Assembly: GCA_937915735.1 (NCBI GenBank)
Contig: CALGGS010000118.1
Span: forward strand, 1 to 9,171
Direction: 5' to 3'
Length of the DNA: 9,171 nt
From: an uncultured Treponema sp.
GTDB taxonomy: Bacteria > Spirochaetota > Spirochaetia > Treponematales > Treponemataceae
A program made the position numbers and the translations under genes. A model generated the notes under the pieces. The model was given only the letters and a program-made list of their open reading frames with translations. It did no database searches and was not told the origin of the DNA. Below are positions 6,538 through 9,171 of the stretch, piece after piece (positions within the stretch are counted from its first letter, which is position 1; every line of letters starts with the position of its first letter).

Positions 6538-6566
6538 TTGCATTTTTTTTTCAGTTTTGCTATATT
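6538..6566 (+). promoter_or_regulatory. Promoter of the tRNA-Val/tRNA-Pro unit
   Basis: TTGCAT (6538-6543), a 17-bp spacer rich in T, and TATATT (6561-6566). The predicted start near 6573 leaves a leader of about 17 nt. That leader contains a 5-bp hairpin, TTGCA/TGCAA (6576-6588), directly before tRNA-Val and possibly relevant to 5' processing. Confidence 0.7.
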
Positions 6567-6589
6567 AGTCAAGCGTTGCAAAATGCAAT

Positions 6590-6662
6590 GGGCAGTTAGC
6601 TCAGTTGGTAGAGCCCCTGGTTTACACCCAGGTTGTCGGGAGTTCGAGTCTCTCACTGCCCA
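6590..6662 (+). tRNA. tRNA-Val (anticodon TAC)
   Basis: The acceptor stem GGGCAGT/ACTGCCC is perfect. The D stem is GCTC/GAGC. The anticodon stem CCTGG/CCAGG encloses loop TTTACAC, giving anticodon TAC. The T stem GGGAG/CTCTC contains one G-U pair around TTCGAGT. The discriminator base is A at 6662 and no CCA is encoded. It is five bases from the next tRNA and clearly co-transcribed with it. Confidence 0.97.
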
Positions 6663-6667
6663 ATCAC

Positions 6668-6740
6668 CGGGATGTAGCGCAGCTGGTAGCGCGCTTGGTT
6701 TGGGACCAAGATGTCGCAGGTTCGAATCCTGTCATCCCGA
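6668..6740 (+). tRNA. tRNA-Pro (anticodon TGG)
   Basis: The acceptor stem is CGGGATG/CATCCCG with the first-base C typical of tRNA-Pro. The D arm is GCGC/GCGC with AGCTGGTA. The anticodon stem CTTGG/CCAAG encloses TTTGGGA, giving anticodon TGG. The T stem is GCAGG/CCTGT around TTCGAAT, with one wobble pair. The discriminator is A at 6740 and no CCA is encoded, so a CCA-adding enzyme is needed. Confidence 0.97.
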
Positions 6741-6741
6741 C

Positions 6742-6748
6742 TTTTTTT
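6742..6748 (+). terminator. T tract after tRNA-Pro, possible terminator
   Basis: Seven T's follow the tRNA-Pro 3' end by one base. No separate hairpin precedes them, so termination would have to use the tRNA's own helices. The call is tentative. Confidence 0.35.
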
Positions 6749-6972
6749 AATTACTTCTTTCATAATCGCTTAAATAATCCAATAAAAATCGGTTTAATTG
6801 CATAATATTTTTTCTTTTAGGCCTTTGTATATTGGTCAAGAAATTTTATAAGAATCAGATTTTGAAAACATTATGCACCTCGAAAAGCCACCTGTGGTCA
6901 TGCCGATTGGAAAACGCTTTTCATTTACACTAGAATAAATCATGGAATGATAAGAATTTTCTTGAAAAATAA
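6749..6972. other. AT-rich intergenic region with a promoter-like relic
   Basis: No convincing gene lies between tRNA-Pro and the wecA-type promoter. At 6798-6840, TTGCAT, TTTTAGGC and TATATTGGTCAAG repeat elements of the tRNA promoter (TTGCAT, TTTTTAGGC and TATATTAGTCAAG in 6520-6573), but in altered order and with a 24-bp TTGCAT-to-TATATT distance. Downstream is a 21-codon open frame (6873-6938, starting MHLEKPPVVM) without a ribosome-binding site and not recognised. It overlaps a 7-bp inverted repeat GAAAAGC/GCTTTTC (6882-6888 with 6916-6922). A short RNA or a decayed gene is possible; neither is shown. Confidence 0.4.
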
Positions 6973-7001
6973 TTGATGATGGTATTGATTTACGATATAA
7001 T
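6973..7001 (+). promoter_or_regulatory. Promoter of the WecA-type gene
   Basis: TTGATG (6973-6978), a 17-bp spacer and a perfect TATAAT (6996-7001). The predicted start is near 7008, giving a leader of about 45-57 nt depending on which ATG is used. The leader ends in the run of nine G's. Confidence 0.75.
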
Positions 7002-7054
7002 TTTGTCTATGTCTTTATCTTGTTCGGCGAAGCTTAATTGCGTGAAATATCTAT

Positions 7055-7063
7055 GGGGGGGGG
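7055..7063 (+). repeat. Homopolymeric G9 tract at the start codon
   Basis: Nine consecutive G's begin with the last base of ATG at 7053-7055 and end one base before ATG at 7065-7067. With nine G's both ATGs are in frame. One G more or less would put the first ATG out of frame and leave the second in frame. The run is also the only Shine-Dalgarno-like sequence for the second ATG, so its length could alter translation. Confidence 0.85.
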
Positions 7064-7064
7064 T

Positions 7065-8120
7065 ATGTTTATTACCGCTTTGGTAGTTTTTTTTAGTTGT
7101 CTTATCCTAACTCCTGTAATCATTGGACTTTGTAAAAAATATAACTGGTATGATGAGGTGGATCCTCGAAAAGTTCATAAAGGTCAAATTCCCCGGCTTG
7201 GAGGCGTTGGCATCTTTATATCTTTTCTGATTGGTATTTTGCTTTATGTTTTTGTTTTTTCCACGTCAGACATGCACTATGCTTTGCCGGCTTTTTTCGG
7301 CGGGCTGATAATTTTCTTCTTCGGAATCCTTGACGATTTTGTCAACATGCGGGCTAAGCTTAAATTCCTAGTCCAAATTATCGCCGCTCTTATCGTTGCC
7401 ACCAGCCCATTGAGCATGAAGTTTATTTTTTTCCTCGGATTACCTGCTTTTGTAGGGAAAATCATCACTTTTGTGTGGATTCTTTTTCTGGTAAACGCAT
7501 ACAACCTGATTGACGGTTTGGATTTGCTCTGTGGCGGACTTTCTTTCCTCACCCTTCTTACCGGCGGTATTTTTATGCTCGTGGGAGGGCAGCCTGCGGG
7601 CAACTTCTACATAATTTTGTGCGCGGCTATATTGGGCTTTCTAATCTATAACAAGCCTCCTGCCAAAATCTTTTTGGGTGACGGTGGCAGCCAGACTCTC
7701 GGTTTCGCCATTGCGATGATTCCGTTGTTTCCTTTGCAGGGGGGGCTTGAATACACAAAAGACTTGATTGCATTCCTCATGGTTTCTATTCCAGTGACAG
7801 ATGTGATTGCCGCCGTGTGGCGAAGGACGCGGGAGCACCGCTCTTTTTTCAGCGCGGACCGGGCGCACATTCATCATAAATTGGTTAATGTCGGTCTTTC
7901 AAAAACAGCTACGGCAGTCTGCCTTTTGGTCATACAGCTTTTTATATGTCTGGCCTCCTTGTCAACCCTTTTTATGACAAAAACAAAAGACGCCGTGATT
8001 CTTCTGTGCGTTTGTATTTTTTTAGTCTGGGGATTTTTTATCATCATTCACTATATAAACAGAATGGTAAATATCAAGCATAAGGGGCATTTGGCTGATG
8101 CGCCGCAGGCTGAGCACTAG
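7065..8120 (+). CDS. WecA/TagO-type polyprenyl-phosphate sugar-1-phosphate transferase
   Basis: A multi-pass membrane protein of 351 residues that would move a HexNAc-1-phosphate from a UDP-sugar to undecaprenyl phosphate, the first step of surface-polysaccharide assembly. Numbered from ATG 7065, it has DPRKVHKGQIPRLGG (about 33-47), the catalytic-type acidic pair in FGILDDF (D90, D91), NAYNLIDGLD (144-153), FLGDGGS (203-209) and HIHH (268-271). The HIHH motif marks the WecA/TagO branch and argues against MraY. Many hydrophobic helices of about 20 residues separate these cytosolic loops. The start is ambiguous between ATG 7053 (355 aa) and ATG 7065; an upstream in-frame TTG at 7038 is less likely. 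It has its own promoter and is followed by palindromic repeats and then murC. The sugar specificity is not readable. Confidence 0.9.
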   Translation: MFITALVVFFSCLILTPVIIGLCKKYNWYDEVDPRKVHKGQIPRLGGVGIFISFLIGILLYVFVFSTSDMHYALPAFFGGLIIFFFGILDDFVNMRAKLKFLVQIIAALIVATSPLSMKFIFFLGLPAFVGKIITFVWILFLVNAYNLIDGLDLLCGGLSFLTLLTGGIFMLVGGQPAGNFYIILCAAILGFLIYNKPPAKIFLGDGGSQTLGFAIAMIPLFPLQGGLEYTKDLIAFLMVSIPVTDVIAAVWRRTREHRSFFSADRAHIHHKLVNVGLSKTATAVCLLVIQLFICLASLSTLFMTKTKDAVILLCVCIFLVWGFFIIIHYINRMVNIKHKGHLADAPQAEH

Positions 8121-8153
8121 TGCAGGGAATGACCAATAAGTTCAAAAAGTGTC

Positions 8154-8176
8154 ATTTTCGGGCTTGACCCGAAAAT
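8154..8176. repeat. Palindrome unit 1 (9-bp stem, loop CTTGA)
   Basis: ATTTTCGGG (8154-8162) pairs perfectly with CCCGAAAAT (8168-8176) around the 5-nt loop CTTGA. It lacks a following T tract, so it is not a typical terminator. Confidence 0.85.
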
Positions 8177-8198
8177 CTATTTAATTACAATACAAGAG

Positions 8199-8221
8199 AT
8201 TGCCGTGTCGAGCACGGCAAT
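8199..8221. repeat. Palindrome unit 2 (9-bp stem, loop TCGAG), inverted copy
   Basis: ATTGCCGTG (8199-8207) pairs perfectly with CACGGCAAT (8213-8221) around TCGAG. On the minus strand the loop is CTCGA, matching CTTGA of unit 1. The inner stem differs from unit 1 on both sides, so pairing is kept. Confidence 0.85.
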
Positions 8222-8236
8222 GACTCATACTTATTG

Positions 8237-8278
8237 GCTAGCCCCCTCGTTAGCGGGCTGGCAGAGACTTTTTGTTTT
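8237..8278 (+). terminator. Possible Rho-independent terminator between the WecA-type gene and murC
   Basis: GCTAGCCC (8237-8244) pairs with GGGCTGGC (8255-8262), including one T-G wobble, around a 10-nt loop. Six bases later come TTTTT, G and TTTT (8269-8278). The gap between stem and T tract weakens the call. The stem shares one base with the outer arm of the palindromic element. Confidence 0.4.
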
Positions 8279-8311
8279 ACACTCACAGGATTTCAGATTG
8301 AGGTTTAGGCT

Positions 8312-9157
8312 ATGAATTATTCTTTACCAAAGGATTTTAAAAATATCCATTTTCATTTTGTAGGCATAAAGGGAACCGGCATGGTTGCCCTTGTCGAGAT
8401 TTTGTCTGCAAGGGGTGCGATTATCACCGGCAGCGATGTCAGCGAAAGATTTTACACGGATGAGGTTCTTGAAAAACTGGGGATAAAAGCCCTTCCTTTT
8501 TCAGAAGAAAATATTTCGGCGGATGTTCAATTCGTCATTTATTCCAGCGCATACTCAGTCGATAAAAACCCGGATTTGATTGCCGCCAAGGCCAAGGCTC
8601 TTCCAATGATGCTTTATTCAGAGGCTCTGGGGGCTATCAGCGAAACTTCATATTCCTGCGGTGTTTGCGGAGTGCACGGAAAAACGACTACTACGGGATT
8701 GTGCGGAACCCTACTAAAGGAGCTGCCGCTTTCTTCGCAGGTTCTGGCAGGTTCGATTATAAAAAGCTTCGGTGATTCGTGCACCATGTCTCATGGCGAC
8801 AAGAATCATAAGTATTTTGTGGCCGAAACATGCGAATATCAGCGGCATTTTATGGCTTTCTGCCCGCAAAAAATCATTCTCACCAGCGTTGAAAGCGATC
8901 ATCAGGATTACTATCCCACGTATCAGGATATCCGCTCGGCCTTTGTTGACTATATCATGAAGTTGCCGGAGGGGGGGCAGGTCATTTACTGTGCTGACGA
9001 TAGTGGTGCGGCAGAGACTGTAGCCATCGCAAAGGAGAAACGTTCCGATATTATTGCGATTCCTTACGGCATCACAGCCCAAGGCGACTACAAGCTTGAT
9101 TTTGGCCGCGTTGAGAACGGTGTCCATTATTTCAATGTCATGTCCCTGGGAGAATGT
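8312..9157 (+). CDS. murC: UDP-N-acetylmuramate--L-alanine ligase (MurC), 3' part missing
   Basis: MurC adds L-alanine to UDP-MurNAc using ATP, the first amino-acid step of cytosolic peptidoglycan precursor synthesis. The N-terminal Rossmann-type domain opens with FVGIKGTGM (16-24) and continues to ITGSDVSE. The ATP P-loop is GVHGKTTTT (120-128, K124), where most homologues have GTHGKTTTT. The central-domain motif ETCEYQRHF (172-180) and SVESDHQD (192-199) match the EACEY and TNIExDH regions. ATG 8312 follows GAGG with 8-nt spacing, which supports the start. About 282 genuine codons are present of an expected 450-480. The last four in-frame codons after 9157 are adapter, not protein. Mpl is a related ligase that cannot be wholly excluded without the C-terminal part. 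I see no dedicated promoter; read-through from the upstream gene is possible. Confidence 0.88.
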
Positions 9158-9171
9158 AGATCGGAAGAGCA
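9158..9171. other. Illumina adapter sequence (assembly artefact)
   Basis: The final 14 bases, AGATCGGAAGAGCA, are identical to the start of the Illumina TruSeq read-1 adapter. They end exactly at the window edge, as expected where untrimmed reads terminate a contig. They should not be treated as genomic. Confidence 0.95.

Larger units (their letters stand above)
8133..8237. repeat. Composite extragenic palindromic element (two inverted REP-like units)
   Basis: The outer arms CCAATAAGT (8133-8141) and ACTTATTGG (8229-8237) are perfect inverted repeats. Inside, GTCATT (8151-8156) and AATGAC (8219-8224) pair, as do AATCT (8174-8178) and AGATT (8197-8201). Between them lie two perfect 9-bp hairpins, 8154-8176 and 8199-8221. 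The second unit read on the minus strand has the same frame as the first, GTCATT-stem-CTYGA-stem-AATCT, so they are two copies in opposite orientation. A further AATGAC at 8128-8133 may be the remnant of a third. Confidence 0.85.

Noticed and set aside
6742..6800. 18-codon minus-strand open frame (MQLNRFLLDY...) beside tRNA-Pro
   Set aside because: It has no ribosome-binding site, lies in AT-rich DNA and is too short to support.
6538..6805. Plus-strand open frames of 70 and 66 codons over the tRNA pair
   Set aside because: They are translations of tRNA-Val and tRNA-Pro, a well-known source of false proteins (for example SSVGRAPGLHPG). The tRNA structures explain the sequence fully.
6873..6938. 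21-codon open frame MHLEKPPVVM...
   Set aside because: No ribosome-binding site, no recognised homology, and a length common by chance; mentioned only within the intergenic description.
7065..8120. MraY identity for the transferase
   Set aside because: The HIHH motif and the adjacent RTREH loop are those of WecA/TagO enzymes; the HHHYE-type motif of MraY is absent.
8133..8237. CRISPR array or attachment site
   Set aside because: Only two units, in inverted orientation with different stems, and no nearby cas or integrase gene. A REP-like palindromic element fits better.
8714..9127. 137-codon minus-strand open frame opposite murC
   Set aside because: murC motifs (P-loop, ETCEY, ESDHQD) are read on the plus strand across the same interval.

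Overview
The window looks like a complete metagenome-style contig of housekeeping genes from a spirochaete, most probably a host-associated Treponema. This rests on family resemblance of the proteins (MutS2, a standalone FHA protein, the RsmB/NOP-type methyltransferase, a very short omega subunit), the AT-rich intergenic DNA and G homopolymers; no taxonomic marker settles it. The left end cuts through a tRNA gene. The last 14 bases equal the start of the Illumina TruSeq adapter, so genuine sequence ends near 9157.

Left block, minus strand (3416 down to 1): an RsmB/NOP-type RNA m5C methyltransferase, omega subunit rpoZ, a 29-residue basic protein of the AURKAIP1/COX24 (mS38-like) family, dxs for isoprenoid precursor synthesis, and a truncated tRNA-Leu(GAG). 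The genes are tightly packed, yet good sigma-70-type promoters are readable in front of rpoZ, the 29-residue gene, dxs and the tRNA. The dxs promoter lies inside the terminator hairpin of the gene before it. The N-terminal Dxs homology runs upstream to a point where only ACG or ATT can start translation.

Middle block: mutS2 (plus strand) diverges from the methyltransferase across 48 bp and converges with a small FHA-domain gene whose promoter predicts a leaderless mRNA. An AT-rich spacer separates that promoter from the divergent promoter of a tRNA-Val(TAC)-tRNA-Pro(TGG) pair.

Right block, plus strand: about 320 bp of AT-rich non-coding DNA carrying a degenerate copy of the tRNA promoter; a WecA/TagO-type polyprenyl-phosphate sugar-1-phosphate transferase preceded by a run of nine G; a composite element of two inverted palindromes; and the 5' part of murC. 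WecA-type enzymes and MurC both belong to cell-envelope synthesis, and Dxs supplies isoprenoid precursors for the lipid carrier used by the former.

I see no phage, transposase, CRISPR array, toxin-antitoxin or defence genes, and no credible new multi-gene system. The points worth attention are regulatory and structural: the dxs start and promoter, the G9 tract, the covarying palindromes, the leaderless FHA gene, and the adapter artefact.
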